From Moringa oleifera (lineage: Eukaryota > Streptophyta > Magnoliopsida > Brassicales > Moringaceae): DNA of 64,000 nt. A model generated the notes under the pieces. That model was not told where the DNA came from, did not search any database, and worked only from the letters and a program-made list of their open reading frames with translations. Of the stretch, positions 11,701 to 24,937 are shown piece by piece. Location: contig JAJFZO010000889.1 in the NCBI GenBank assembly GCA_021397835.1, positions 6,014,001-6,078,000 of the forward strand, written 5' to 3'. The position numbers and the translations under genes are program-made. The first letter of the stretch is position 1, and each line of letters starts with the position of its first letter.

Positions 11701-13104
11701 CTCTATGGCTATACTTCTATACTGATATTTTATTCTTTTGATACAGCTGGCTGAGTTAGAGTTAGAGGAGTTTCTGGCTGATGAAAGTGGAACTGATAAT
11801 GATGATGAGTCTGAGAAAGACCAGCCTGATGACAAACAGAAAAAGCGAGATATGTATCGTGCATTAGTCCAGTCTGGAGATGGTTCAGATGAAGATGATA
11901 AGGATGATTACCAGGATATGGAGGTTACTTTCAATACTGGCTTGGAAGATTTAAGCAAGCGGATTTTACAGAAGAAGGATAAGAAATCAGAAACAGTTTG
12001 GGAGGCATGCCTCAGAAAAAGACGAGAGAAAAAGAAGGCCAAGAAAAATAACTCCAAGGATTCATCAGGGGATGACGAGAGTGGCGATACTGACAGAGAA
12101 GTGTTTGAACAGCCTGATGACTTCTTTGTAGAAGAGCCACCTGTCAAAAGAATTAAGAAGGAGGCCAAAGGCAAAAGTGAAAAAGAAGGAAAGCAGCTCC
12201 AGGCTACAGAGAAGGAAGCTGAAGCAAGCAGAGCAGAGCTCGAGTTACTACTGGCTGATGTCAAGGGGACAGATACTGGTGTCAAGGGGTATAATTTGAA
12301 ACGGAAGAAGGCCAAGGGGAAAAACAGTAAAGAGCTTATCAATGAGGACAAAATACCAGCCGCAGATTATGATGACACACGGTTTTCGGCTCTCTTCACT
12401 TCACCTCTCTTTGCCTTGGATCCCACAGATCCACAGTTCAAAAGGTATTGATTCTGTGGTGCATAATTTCTAGTATGATAACAGGATCTAAAATGGCAAT
12501 CAGGTATATAACATGTGTGCTAAAATTGATACCATATTTTATCTCAGTGGTCACATACCGATTCATGTTGATCATGAACTTGATTGCATGATTGGAGCAG
12601 CGTATCAGTTTGAAGATGATTCTTCCATGTTTATTTACTCTACAGATATATTGCTTCTTTTGGCACTAATGATTGCCGGATTTTTTCCTTTGATGTTATA
12701 TATGGCTTCTGATTGGTGCCGAAAAATCTGCATTTGGGCATTACAGGAGTGCAGCTTATGCCCGGCAAGTAGCACAGAAGCAGCAGCAGAAGGTTCATCG
12801 CCAAGAATTGGGAAAAAGAGAACCGGTTTGTTTACCTGCACAACCACAGTTGGCTTCTGATGATGTTGAGAAGAGCAAAGATGAGAACAGGAGATCGAAG
12901 GTAATGGCAAGTAAGAAGGAGAAGTATGAATTATCTTCATTAGTCAGATCAGTGAAGATGAAGTCCAAACAAGTTCAACCGCCACAAAATGATGTGTCCA
13001 AGAAATACAGAGAAAGACAGTCTAGAGATATATATCAAAAGCAGCGTGACCCCTCATCCTTGATTCCATCTGTAAAGAGGTCCACCAAGGCTAAACAAAA
13101 GTGA
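8785..13104 (+). CDS. ESF1: ESF1 homologue, pre-rRNA processing factor
   Basis: Seven exons join in phase: 8785-9387, 9820-9894, 10007-10230, 11002-11164, 11413-11541, 11747-12444 and 12747-13104, giving 749 residues. The N-terminus has repeated DPRF-like boxes (DPRFASV, DPRFQKV, DSRFERV, DKRF). A long Glu/Asp/Ser tract follows at about 115-200. The conserved core starts at CRLAVVNMDWRHV and continues through VSIYPSEFGLQRMKEEE and YYFGVVECDS. Near the C-terminus DTRFSALFTSPLFALDPTDP matches the NUC153 box, and the tail is Lys/Arg-rich, as expected of a nucleolar protein. Yeast Esf1 acts in 18S rRNA production within the small-subunit processome; the same role is inferred here. The start at 8785 has no convincing upstream alternative: an in-frame ORF reaches back to 8683 but without family similarity. 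The promoter motifs fit a ribosome-biogenesis gene. Confidence 0.92.
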
Positions 13105-13693
13105 AACCAAGAAATAAAGAATTTGCTTCTAGGCTGTTACTTTCTGCAGGCAACTGGAGACCAGAAGCAATAGAAAAGCAGTGAACTTAGGAAGCACTGA
13201 AGATGGATAGACTGGTGATGGGTTTTGTTTTTGAGTAATCTAAGTCAATGTACACCAGAAAATCTTTTGATGTTAAAATTTTATACTGCAAAAGATCACA
13301 ATCTAATTATAGAGGAGAGCTCTAGCCCTGGTTTAGACAATTGCAGATGTCTGCCCCTGCAGTATTTATTGACATTGCACATTGTTGGGTAAACTATAAA
13401 GGTTCTTTCTTTTGGTTGGTGTCAATTGAAGAGTTTACCTTTTTATAAACATATAAATGATAAGGAGAGCTTTAAAGATGGCGGGCAACTTACAAACTTG
13501 GAAGTCAGCCAATTGAAAAGTTTTCCTTTCTATAAGAATTCTGTATGTACAACCCGAATTTTGAAATAATGCTAAAAACATCCAAAACAAGATATGGGAC
13601 TGGCTTCATGAGATTTTATCTGAAACAAATGCCTATGAATATATGTGTGGTACAGCGATTTAAAGAAAGGTTCAGGATAGAAAAGCAAAATGA
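13105..13693. other. Intergenic stretch between convergent genes
   Basis: ESF1 (+) and the first aspartic protease (-) converge here, so both 3' UTRs should lie within it. AATAAA occurs at 13113-13118, only 9 bases after the ESF1 stop. The open frame at 13545-13739 overlaps the protease tail in another frame and has no features. Confidence 0.5.
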
Positions 13694-16600
13694 TCAAAGA
13701 AAGACAAAAATTGGAATAAGAATTATGGCAAGAGCATAAGTGAATCGGTTCAATTGGAGTGAATGACTCTTCCCAGGAGTGGGTACCGCTGTGGCTTCTG
13801 GATTCACAGAAACAACAGGCGGTCCTGCTGACTTTGTTGGGTGGACTGGTAGAATGCTGGATTCGTCCATAGAGTAACCTGCAGCCAGGATCTTGTTAAC
13901 AGAAATATTGGAAGATCACTGAGCAAAACAGAACAGGAGAGAAAGAGAAACGTGGTATAGAAGGGAAGAAGTCAGTCAAGCAGAAACCAAATTGGAGATG
14001 GTAGATTGATACTCACAGTCAGATTCCTTCCAACCCAATACCATCTTCTCACGATCAAAGACAACGCGATAACCAGTCATGAAGTTTTCTGGAAAGAACA
14101 GAAGCGAGTTATAAGCAAGTGTTCACACAAGAAAAAATGAATGGAAAAAGGATGTATAGTAACAGAACTAAGTTAAGTTTTCCAAATGAGACTGAATAGT
14201 TTATTAGTAGGATTCTTTTTACATTCAAAAAATGAGACTGAATCATGAAAGACTGCTTCATCAGTATGAACAATAAGATCCATGTTCAGATACTTACGTC
14301 CAATGATATTCACATCGTCACTTTTGACAATACCCAGACAATATATATCTCCACTCTAGAAATCATCAGAAGGAATATGTCAGCATAGGTCAACAGACAG
14401 GTGTAAACTGAAATAGACGAATGGAGCCTTACCTCCAAAGGAATCATTACTATTGGACCAATAACATGAAACAGATCTCCACCTTTCATTGTCAGATTCA
14501 CTATGGGATATTTGACGCTTTTCTGATTTGGGCTGCACGGGAAGTACAGAAGGTCAAGAGCATGAAATCGTTCTAAAGAATAAAAAACTAACACATATTT
14601 TGTCTGTAAGAAGATATGAAAAACCTGATGTCATAACAGTATTCAAAAGGGAGCTCAGAATCAGATGAATGACGCTTCTCTATGGCCAAGGAATTGAACT
14701 GCAAAATAGCACAAATACTCAATACTCATATATGAAATTCCATAAAGTAGCATACATCACATGATTGCTGCTACAATTTAAGCACTTACACTCTCAGAAA
14801 TAAGTGTATAAGCCGGGTCATTCAAGTACGTAAACGAGGTACCAGAGTCAAAAATTGCACTGAATTCAAGATGAGCAACATTTCCCCCTACAGTAATCTG
14901 ACTGATGCTGATGTTATAAGTTGGACTGGTGATTGAGTTCAAAGATCAAAAAAGTTAGAAAAACCAGCGTAAGATTAAGATCAGAAGCATTAGAAATACC
15001 ACGCTCAGAGCTTCATCATGAAAATTTGGAAGCAATTGCTTACTGTGATTGCCTAAGATTGAATGGCGTTTCTCCTTGGTCTGAGCTGCCTTTATCTCCA
15101 AAACTGATCCTCCCAATCCCATCAACTCCAAAACACATGGAAAAAGAGTTTGAAGCAGTTCCCTTCTTTGCTAATATGCTAGGAACAGATATATCATCCA
15201 TTCCAAGTCCAAAAAGACCATTGGGAGCTGCACCATCCAGGAATGAACCAGTCTGAACCTGACCACAACTGCAAAAGAAATAGCATTTCTTTATTATAGG
15301 TCCTATAAACAAAAACATTTTAGGGGATGGCAAGTTTTTATCCTTCAATTTTCAATATCAATATGGTGAAAAAAGTACAAACCCAAATGTTATCTGAGCA
15401 TTGACAACTTTTGATGGTTCATCATCTGTAGTTAAGTGCAAGACATCCTCCACCAGGATCCCAGTAGATGAAGTGCCATTGGAAAGATACTGAACTCGGT
15501 AAGGACAATTACTATGAGTTGAAGGACATTGCTTCTGTGGTCCACACATGGAGCTGTTACAGAGAACCTTCGAGCTTGTTGATGAGTTACTGGGGCTATA
15601 GATACTGAAGTCTATTTGCTGTTTGACAAAGGTCACATCAGGAAAATGGGAACAAAGACATTAGATTGTGATTTTCCAATATTCTACAATAGTTAATTTG
15701 AAAATGATAGGATTCTAGTTTTAATTTATAGAATTTTAGATGCTAACACCTGCTTCCATAAAATTACTGTCTCTCAACAGGGCAAATAAGGTTGTATCAG
15801 ACAATCTTGCGTATCTCTCTTCGATAATTTCTCACATATCAGCTCCTTAAAAGAGTGAGGGAGAGGGTGGGGGGAGCCGAGGGATGCACAGACATCATTT
15901 CAGTTGCAGTTATGCATCAAGTAGGATAAAAGACCAGACCACCTCAATAAACTTCGCTCTGAGTTTCAAACTATTAGGGTAGACACATAAAGACACAAAA
16001 AAATCGAATTCACAAAAATCAAAGAAAGTTGAAATCCAGTTTGAAGCCTTAGAAACTAAGAAAGATACATTACCTCTCCTGATGATGACTTCAAGCCGTG
16101 CACACAACTACTACAATCACATGGCAACCAGAACAAGTCACTACCAGTATCTAATGCCACAAGAAATGATAAAGCTGGTGTTCCCACAGTGACATTGGCA
16201 TAATGCAAGCTGAAATTAGATAACATATGAGGAACATTAGCTCAAATAACAATCACAAAAAGCAAAAATCTAAAACCTTAAAACCCCTGCTTAGTTACCA
16301 ATGAAATTAAAAGGACGAAACGATAGTTTTTCCTTTCACTTTCTACCAAATATGTTTTGTTTCATACTCAATTAAAAGGGTGACAAGGGAAATTCTGAAC
16401 AAGAACGTGGAAATGAAGGCCTAAAAGAAAACAGATACAGCAAAACATAGAGAAAAAAAAAAAACAACTTTAGAAGGGGAAAAAAAGAGAGAGGAAGCCA
16501 AACACGTTCCCCAATAAAAGTTAACGTAAAAGCTTAAGGTGAATCCTTCTATTTTCTAATGCTTCTAATCAATTATTTCCCCCCCTTAAAGTAAGCGTTC

Positions 16601-17029
16601 TTTTTCTTTCTTTCCACCTCTACTTTCTTAGCAACTAAGTGAACATGAATCACCCGGACAAAAAGGAAACCAGTCGGAAAAAAAAGGTAGTAGATATAGG
16701 AAGGCATACTATCCGAGAAGATCGATTCGGTAAGTCATGTTGCCATCCAAGAAAGTGACCGGCGTCTGATCATTAAGCGTCGCGAGTCGACGGCCCCTGA
16801 TAAAGCGATCGCGGTGGGCCATGGTAACGTAGTAGTCCTTGCTACCCTTCTCAGGCAGCTCATCGACGGCCAGGACTCCCTTAACGGGATCCGAAAACCG
16901 GTGATGGATATCAAACCCGAATGTCCCGAACCCCTCACACCTCTCCCAGCCCAAACCGGATAGCAACACCACCAGCAACACAAACATGGAGCCTCGACAA
17001 CTTTTGCTACGACCGCCAAACCAAACCAT
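13694..17029 (-). CDS. A1-family aspartic protease (nepenthesin/APF1-like), tandem copy 1
   Basis: Ten exons fit in phase: 17029-16710, 16209-16074, 15618-15383, 15268-15044, 14925-14790, 14698-14625, 14532-14433, 14355-14298, 14088-14017 and 13878-13694, giving 513 residues. A hydrophobic signal segment lies at about 15-33. The first catalytic motif is VALDTGSDLFW (Asp about 127) and the second AIFDSGTSFTYL (Asp about 332). PCDCSSC and the GCGQVQTGSF region are typical of plant atypical aspartic proteases. The C-terminus ends in a hydrophobic stretch (YALAIILIPIFVFL) after a Pro/Ser-rich linker, as in GPI-anchored or tail-anchored members. It is probably an extracellular, membrane-linked acid endopeptidase; the substrate is unknown. 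The next gene upstream is its tandem duplicate. No damage seen. Confidence 0.9.
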
Positions 17030-18696
17030 GACTCAAGTCTACACCGTAACACAATTCCGGGATTTTCACTGGCTGTCGTTCGGAGTGAGAGCGAAAATGT
17101 GAAGATATAAGGGCAACCGAAGATCTGGGAATAGTCAAGGAATCGAGGCGTTCTCCCTTTGCAGAAAGAGAGGAGAGATAGCTGAGAGCTGGGAGGGCGT
17201 TGTGCAGTTTCTTCAAAGTTTCTATTTTTAATTTTAATTTTGTGTTTTTTTTCCCCCCCTAATAGCTTACAGTGTTGCTTTGAAGGCACAAGTCAATCCC
17301 CTCTCGCCCTCGGTGCCTGGACGAAACCGCGGATGTTTGGTGCCATGTAACTAAGGTCGTGGATCTGGGTCCCGCCACTTTAATATAATCCATATTCAAC
17401 TTAAATTACTTATTGAGTCTTATTTCTTTTTTTTTCCTTTACATGAGCCCTTGTATTTTCGATATTTTGCATTTAACATCCTTACCATTCTTGGCAATAG
17501 CAATAGGGCCTGAAATTAGTTAAAGAACAAATAGAAATAGAGGTAAAAAACAAAAAGAAAAAGGAAAGGGAGACTGTGTAAAAAAATATAAAAATCTCAA
17601 GGCATGGATGCAAATAAGGTGAAAAGGAAGTTAGCGGTACTTGGTGATAGTAAACGCTGACGTCCCAGTCCATTAGACTGACTTAATGTGATGTGGGTAA
17701 ACAGGATTGACCGACGACATTCGGACAGGTGTCGAACATCGGACGCTGAAGCCTACTGGTGGGACCGGCCCCTCACGCATCTTCCGAAGCAGAAAAAAAA
17801 AGGCCTTTGAGCCAGGCAAAGAAAAGAGCATAAAAATGATAGTGGCTACAAGACTTGATCAGATCAGCGGGAGATTTAGTGCGATCATCATCATATAGTC
17901 AAATCTCAACTAAAGTTGGTCACCAGTTTCCAGGGTGACCGCACCTCCACCTATCCTCAAGCTGTGAACCGACTGGACTGGAGCTGGAGTTTAACCGCGA
18001 TTGGCGATTCTACGTTTTTCAAAGTTTGAGCTAACCAGAAAAGAAAAACAATTAATGTCGCTTCGGTGTTGAAATTTGAAAGGCTTTCCGTTTCCAAGTC
18101 AACAAAACTTATATGGCAGAAAGAAACTACACGGCAGCTGATTGTGACTCATGGTTGCTGTTTTAATACAATTTTTTTAAAAATATTAATATATAATAGT
18201 TTAATAAAATTAATAATTAAAATCACATATTTTATTTTATTATTATAAATTAGAAAAGTTATAGACATATTTTTTAATTTCATATCAACAAAGCAAGTTT
18301 GTATGATATTAATGCATAATAGTTTAATAAAATTCATTTATCTTACCATAATAAATAATAAAAATTTTATTCTTAATTTAATGAAGGGAGGCCAAGTGGC
18401 CTGGGCCACAGTCAGGAGGCTGAACTTGGATTCTGGGCACCATGAGAAAACAGAAATGGAGAATTCTGACAGAAATGATACAAGGCGCCCATGCCATGCC
18501 AACTTCTGAAAGTAGAAAGCTTTCCTACATCTGAACTTCAATTACAACAATAATGTACAGCAGATGCCATTTGCTATACCATAAAATACTTAAAAGAATA
18601 TGAACAACTTGGAACAGACATAATCTCAGCTTTCAAACTTACCTGAACTACGACTGCTTAAGGTGCAAAATGGAACTGAATCACTCTGTGTAGGAG
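17030..18696. other. Spacer between the tandem aspartic protease genes
   Basis: This holds the promoter of protease copy 1 and the 3' end of copy 2. The part at 18165-18375 is AT-rich and contains two similar segments with TAATAGTTTAATAAAATT, near 18185-18210 and 18308-18334, so a short local repeat. Small open frames here have no recognisable features. Confidence 0.45.
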
Positions 18697-21600
18697 CTAC
18701 AGAAACAGAAACAATAACAACATAAATCTGAAGGGAGTCCATGGGTAACTATGGCAATAGAAAGACAAAGAAGCTCCAGAGCTCTGAGAACTGTTGCTCG
18801 CACGTCCTGAAGTAGGATGATTATGGAGTCCGGCAGCAAAAGCAGGAGGTACAGGAGCAGAATGTGGCTCAACCCGAAAAGCACTAGCTTCCTCCATGTC
18901 GTAGCCTACACAGCTAGCTCACCATATTAAATCATACAACAGCATACATGTATATACCACAAAAACAACACCCAAGACTTACAGTCAAACTTCTTCCAGC
19001 CCAAGATTAGTTTTTCTCGATCAAATACTACGCGATAGCCAGTCATAAAGTTTTCTGTACGACACATAACACTACTGTATCAGCAAACACATCCAGAAGG
19101 TCACGAATTCACTGCAGCGCAGAGATTGATACCAAACAACATCAACATCAACATCAAAGCGCACACTGTTCTACCCCAATAGGCCTGTAACTGATCTCGT
19201 GTGACCATAAACTTTGGGCAGAGAAGAATTAATGGCGACCATGAAGTCAAAGAAATCAAAAAAACTTAGATTCACTCAGGCAAAAAGATCAGTAAGATCT
19301 TAAGCTATACTCTCAGAAATGAGAAGTTTATATTTATACTTGCATAATCATAAATATCTATCAAATGCAGCCAGTCAAGCCATGAAGTATATAATTTGGT
19401 ATAGAACACTTACGTCCAATTATATTCAATTCCATACTCTTGACAACAGCCAGGCAATATACGAGTTTACTCTGCAGTCATGAGTGAAATTAATATTCAT
19501 CTCATGGTGAGCAAGAACTTGACAGAAGAAGAGGAGTAGCATAGTACCTGAGTAGAGATGACAATTACAGGATCATAAACAGGGAAGTGACTTCCCCCTT
19601 TCATCATTAAACTGATGGCAGGTATCATGCTGGCATTTGCCTCTGGACTGCCCAGCATAAAGGAAAAGGATACAGATGCATAGGTCAATGAGTAAGGAGA
19701 AAATTTAAGCAGAAAGAGACAGAGGAAAGCTTATCAGTGAGATGTTAAATCTGACCTCATTTCATAACAGTATTCAAAAGGGATCCTTGAATCAGGTGGG
19801 CACCGCCTATCTTTTGCCTGTGAATGGAACTGCAGAATGATACTAATTATTTAGTTCAAGTATATCTGAGAAAAATCCATACAAAACAGCTTTAGTTGTA
19901 TTTGATCATATCAGGTGCTTACACTCTCTGAAAACCTTGTATATGCTGGGTCAACCAAATAGGTAAAGGAGGTACCCGAGTCAAAAAGAGCTGTCAGATC
20001 CACATCAATCAAAGTTGTACCAACTCGAAGTTGAGTTACAGTGACATTATAGGCTGGGCTGCAAAGCACTTCCAGATATAAGATGCACAATAACAAGATA
20101 AAACCCTCAAACAGTCAACAATGTATCAGAATCTATAGTCCCAGATGACTACATCAAGTAGATGAGAAATTACCACTTACTGTGATGGGTTCACATTAAA
20201 TGGGGTCTCTGCCTGATCAGGACTCCCCTTGTCTCCAAAACTGATCCGTCCAACCCCATCATGTCCAAAACACATGGAGAAAGAATCAGCTGTCAACCCT
20301 TCCCTGGACAAAATGCTAGGAACTGATATCTTCTCCATACCAAGCCCAAATAAGCCATTTGGAGCTGCAATGTCTAGAAAAGAACCTGTTTGAACCTGTC
20401 CACAGCTGCACAATTCATATGGCATTTTCATCTCAACCTAGCACAAAGTTTGGGAGAAAGAGAAAAAGGAGAAAAAAAGAAAAGAAGGGCATAAAAATCA
20501 AAGCACTGCAATGAATTTATGAGTTAAAACTAGTGAAGAGAAATGTTAAGATAACTCACCCAAATGTGACATAAGCCTGAACATTTTCTAAATGAGTATC
20601 TTCTGTTGTCAAGTGTAGCACATCTTCTACCAAAATACCAGAAGTTGAAGTTTGAGCTGAGACATAAGAGACCATATAAGGGCAACTGCTGAAGGTTCCA
20701 TGACAGCGATTATTTGGTGCACACAAACTGTTGTTGCAGGTAACCTTTTTGCTAGTTGATGACCATTTAGGATCATAAATGCTAAGTTCGAAGTCCTGCC
20801 ACAGCAAAGAGTCTATGCTTGAAGACCTGAAGATGATCCATTTCAATCACTGAAATCATTATCTTTTTTCCTTTGCTATTTATGCCTGATGCATGAAGAT
20901 ACTTTGACCATGTAGCAGACTAAAACATTTCATGCTGGTACAATAGATATAGAATTACAAATGTGCTTCAATAATAGCAGGGAAAGTGGTGATACAGCAA
21001 TTGACAGTCAATAATTCAAATATCATTTCATAGAACAGAACAATAGACCACAGAAGTTCACCTAAATTGTCAAAATCAACTCTCAAAATCCCCTAATGCC
21101 AGATACCTATAGTCTTAATCAACCAATTTCCCTGCTTGTTTAACATATCTTGACAAACATATGTCGTAGAAGTTTTAGAAGAGAAATGACAATAGCACCC
21201 TTTCACAGGAGAAGAGAACATACAGAATCATAAATGTTGCCGTCAGTGGGTGCACATCTGCTACAATCACAGGGCACCCAGAATAGATCACTCCCTGTAT
21301 CAAGCGCCACCAAAAACTTTATTCCCGGTGTCCCCAGTTGCACGGTCGTGTAATGCAAACTGCATTACAACATCCAGACGACCATTAGATAACTAAGAAC
21401 ACCAAGAAACCACCGAAGAAGATTTTAATTTCCCAAGTAAGTGAGAAAATTGAGGGGGAAAAAAAGTGAAATGCATACAATCCCAAAGAGTTAATACGGT
21501 AAGTGGAGTTGCCATCGGAGAAAGCGAGGGTCGAGTCAGTATCGGCGAGTTTACGGCCACGAAGGAGGCGATCGTGGTAGGCCAAGAAGGCGTAATACTC

Positions 21601-21780
21601 AAAGCTGTCCTTTGGCGGGAAAGGAGCGAGTCTCCCGGTGGAGGCGGACCACTTCTTGATAGGGTCGGAAAAGCGGTGGTGCATCTCGAAGCTGAAGACG
21701 CGGCCATGGCAGGTCTTGCAGCTCAAAAGAGTCCAAATAGGAAGCAAGACAAAGATTATTTTCAAGAAACAACAAGGCAT
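18697..21780 (-). CDS. A1-family aspartic protease (nepenthesin/APF1-like), tandem copy 2
   Basis: Ten exons: 21780-21479, 21359-21224, 20795-20560, 20405-20181, 20058-19923, 19829-19756, 19647-19548, 19471-19414, 19054-18983 and 18905-18697, giving 515 residues. The eight internal exons have exactly the same lengths and phases as copy 1 (136, 236, 225, 136, 74, 100, 58, 72), so the pair arose by tandem duplication. Signal peptide about 1-25. Catalytic motifs are VALDTGSDLFWVPCDC (Asp about 121) and ALFDSGTSFTYL (Asp about 326). The protein ends in FRFMLLLFLFL after a Ser-rich linker, suggesting a GPI-attachment or tail-anchor signal. Protein similarity to copy 1 is high in the core but low in the first 100 and last 60 residues, so the copies are not recent. 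Probable secreted or membrane-anchored acid protease, substrate unknown. Confidence 0.9.
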
Positions 21781-22473
21781 TCCCCCCTAACTTCTTTCCT
21801 CCTCTTATACCCTTATGAATTTCTAGAAGGATACGAACAAAATCGACAAAGAAAATACTTCTGAGGTGTTGAAACAAACGAAAAGAAAACCTAGATGTAG
21901 ATCTTGAACAGTAAAAAGAGGGATGTTTTGTTTTGTTCGGAGACTAAGGATCTTTGTTGGTTTTACAGAGGGAGCACTGAAGCCGAGAGAGCGGGCATGT
22001 GAGGAGTGGGGCCTCGTCTTCCTATTATTTGACAGTTGAGGACGTTGAAAGGAGAAGGCGGGTTAGTCTCATGCTACTGCTTTGTCTCTTATTATGGCGC
22101 AATAATTCGAGATCTTATATCCATCTTAAGGTGTACGCACACCTTAGTAGTAGCTCTGCGATCTCTATACCCGAAAGGGACATATTGTTACCATTCAAAG
22201 CTTGATGACAACGAGAAAGTCAGAGACTTTACTGGAAAGTCAGAACTGTAAGCGTACGGAAGTCTGTGTCACAGAACCATGGTCGCTATTATAATCACTA
22301 ATACAGAGAAATCACAGCCCAGTGAGAAAGGCTGATTTGTATTACTCACAGAACAAAGATGAAAACTATGACCACATGATCAAGACAATATGCACCAGAT
22401 ACATCCGAGTCCCTTTGGACTGTACGGTATTTACACAAAGTAGAACCGGTACTGATAAATGCCATCAGAAACC
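21781..22473. other. Promoter region of protease copy 2
   Basis: This contains the upstream region of the second protease and, at the right, the 3' end of the next minus-strand gene. Several overlapping small open frames (21999-22251, 22322-22585) show no known features. I see no gene. Confidence 0.45.
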
Positions 22474-23234
22474 TCAAACGGGTACTTGCAGAGAATCCTT
22501 GAGGTTGCATACGGGAGAGGCAGAGGTGAGACCCAGCTTATCAGAGAGCTTGGTTCGTGTAAATGGGGAGAGCAGCTCCATCTGATGAATGAACCGCACA
22601 TCATGAACTAAAGGGTTGTGTGTTCTGCCTGGAGGAGAACCCGAGTAACAAGATGGTGAGCACCCAGTGCATATTGGTTCCCAGCCATCACCATCAGTTG
22701 TCTGCATTAGACAATCATATGGAACTATCAGAAATTCGAGAGTGTCATTCTCAGATACTCGGAAAAAGATAAACAAAACCCAGATTGCGATAAAGGAGTA
22801 TCTGAATTCTAACCTTGTCTGCAATCATGTTCAGGATTCCACTGCTTCCGCCAGTATTGCTTGGTTGACTGATTATGCAGAAGAACAAATGAGCCAAAAA
22901 AAAGCATCGAGTCAAGAAAAAGAAAACCAGAAATACAACTGGTAACAACATTTTACAAGTAAATTGATTACATAAGTAACCTTTTGCTTTGTTTATTGAA
23001 CATTGTAAAGGACATTAATGCGTAAAGGAAGAAACAGAGGACTCGGCAGGAGATAGAACAACAATGACAACCAAACCTGTGTTTGCTGCATCTGATGGGC
23101 TTGAGAAATTCAGGAACGGCAGGTACCAGCCGGCGAGGCTTGGGACAAAGGGGCTGATCATTGCCTCCAAAGCCGAGCTTGGTAATCTCTAGACCTGAAT
23201 CAACAAGATTGCTTTTAAGTGGGAAATGATGCAT
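22474..23234 (-). CDS. Small uncharacterised plant protein with CPKPRR and SPPGR motifs
   Basis: Three exons in phase (23234-23077, 22868-22814, 22701-22474) give a 146-residue protein with no signal peptide or membrane segment. The N-terminal half contains [17 protein letters not shown] and [10 protein letters not shown]. The middle has [10 protein letters not shown]. The C-terminal half has [26 protein letters not shown] and [14 protein letters not shown] recall a small land-plant family with the same CPKPRR...SPP(G/S)R...NPL..D.(R/Q)F layout and no known function. The Cys cluster CTGCSPSC could bind metal, but that is a guess. The start at 23234 was chosen because the MHHFPL opening leads straight into the conserved part; an in-frame Met further upstream (23273) adds only 13 residues. 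Confidence 0.75.
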
Positions 23235-24267
23235 ATTCTCTTGGCTGCTCTTCTCTCTGGAATGAAGAAGCACAAATCAATGTCACAAGTAAGAGCAATG
23301 CAATAAATCCTCTTGTCACCAGAAATTCAACTCTTCCTATTTATTTATCCCTCGTCGGAATGGAAATAAATATGACCTGTCCGTTTGAAGGCCGTCCACC
23401 CAATTAAAGAGAGGGAGAGTTGCAAGTGAGAAATTGCTGATAGTGAAACCAGAATGGATTGTAGACCTAGTGAAGGAGAGAGAGCATTTGCTTGGCTAAG
23501 AGTAGATATAGGATTGGTCTGGACTAGTTGGCTTCAACCTCCTACTTTTCCTCCATCTTTCCTCCATCCCACCATTTATTTGGTCCAAGTGTGTTCCACA
23601 ATTTCGTATTGAAAATTTCTTTACCATTTCATATACCTAAAACAATTTCTTCGGCATATTTCCTCTAACAAAACTGTATTCTGCTGTATATTCCCTCTCA
23701 TCAAAACTGTAAGAGCTCCAATGCAAACCATCATGAACCCTCACGATTTGCAGCATTGAATGATAGACATCGTGCACCTTCTGAGTGTTGCCTGCATGGA
23801 TCAGGTTGACATGTCGTGACAGAAAAGAAACCAGAAATAGATTACAAGGTTCACGAGCAGTGTCCAGACTGGTCACTTTTTTTTTTCTTGGTGAGAATGC
23901 ATGTTTTATTTCCTTATTTGCAAGCAGCCAGAATGAATGTCAGCTTTAATCTATAGGATTTTCAATTATGGCATGGTTACTTTTATTTACTGCTGTACCC
24001 AAAACAGAAGCAAGCCACGCATTTTAAAGGAACAGGGCACAACAGTTTGCTTCCAACAAGAAGATTATATCTTCCCACGCTTACGCATATTCTGATCACC
24101 TCCAGAATGAGAAGCTTTGGGAACCAGAATTCATTCAGGCTGTAATCCAAGCTTCAAACTGTCCAACTTCTGTTGACAAATAGCAATAACTTACATTTTA
24201 TACAGCTGCAAATCAATCACATCAGACACCCCATAAAGAAACTCATATGCACATAAGTCAAATCTGG

Positions 24268-24339
24268 AGAGGATTAGTTCCAATTAGCCCAATTGGTAAA
24301 TTTAGAGGATTAGTTCCAATTAGCCTAATTGGTAAATTT
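24268..24339. repeat. Two-copy 36-bp tandem repeat
   Basis: Units 24268-24303 and 24304-24339 both read AGAGGATTAGTTCCAATTAG followed by CC/CT and AATTGGTAAATTT. They differ at one base (C or T). A recent tandem duplication in non-coding DNA. Confidence 0.85.
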
Positions 24340-24937
24340 TAATATCCATTCAACCAAATTAGTAGCCTGCATCAGCACAAATATCATTAACCATCTGCAG
24401 AACCTAAGAGATCTTTTCCACCTCTCAATTAGACAGATCAATCAGAATATAGATTTATCTGACATACCACATAAAAAGCATGAATACCGGAATCTAGATG
24501 GGATATTGCACGGCAGTATGAAAGATGAGATATCATGGAATAAAGTAATGTCCACGGGCACAACTAGCTCAACCATACCCGAAAGAAAATTAAAACTTCA
24601 GTTAGCTTATGTACAGGAACAAAATTTGAAAACTTCAATTATTATGATGGAAGATAAATAAACTAACAATAATGGCATATGATATCAACACATTTGTGTT
24701 AAAATCACATTGTCATCCCCACCATCAACACCAAATGTAAATTTCTGGACCCAAAAAAATCACCATCCAATTTATCCCACCAGAGGCCTCAAGCTCTCCT
24801 AACAAACCGTGCTCAGCCTCTCATGATTAAAACCTAATTGCCACAGACGAGGGGAACAACCCAGCAGGTGATCCAAAGGGGATGGGAGAGCACATAACAC
24901 CTTCCATAGGCTCAAAATTTCCAGGAACATCGGACAA

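Noticed and set aside
11908..12351. 147-codon minus-strand frame over ESF1 exon 6
   Set aside because: The Ser/Leu/Phe-rich translation is what the Lys/Glu-rich sense exon gives when read backwards.
23637..23876. 79-codon minus-strand frame in the spacer before OSCA
   Set aside because: The composition is protein-like, but no family was recognised and no phase-matching neighbours were found.
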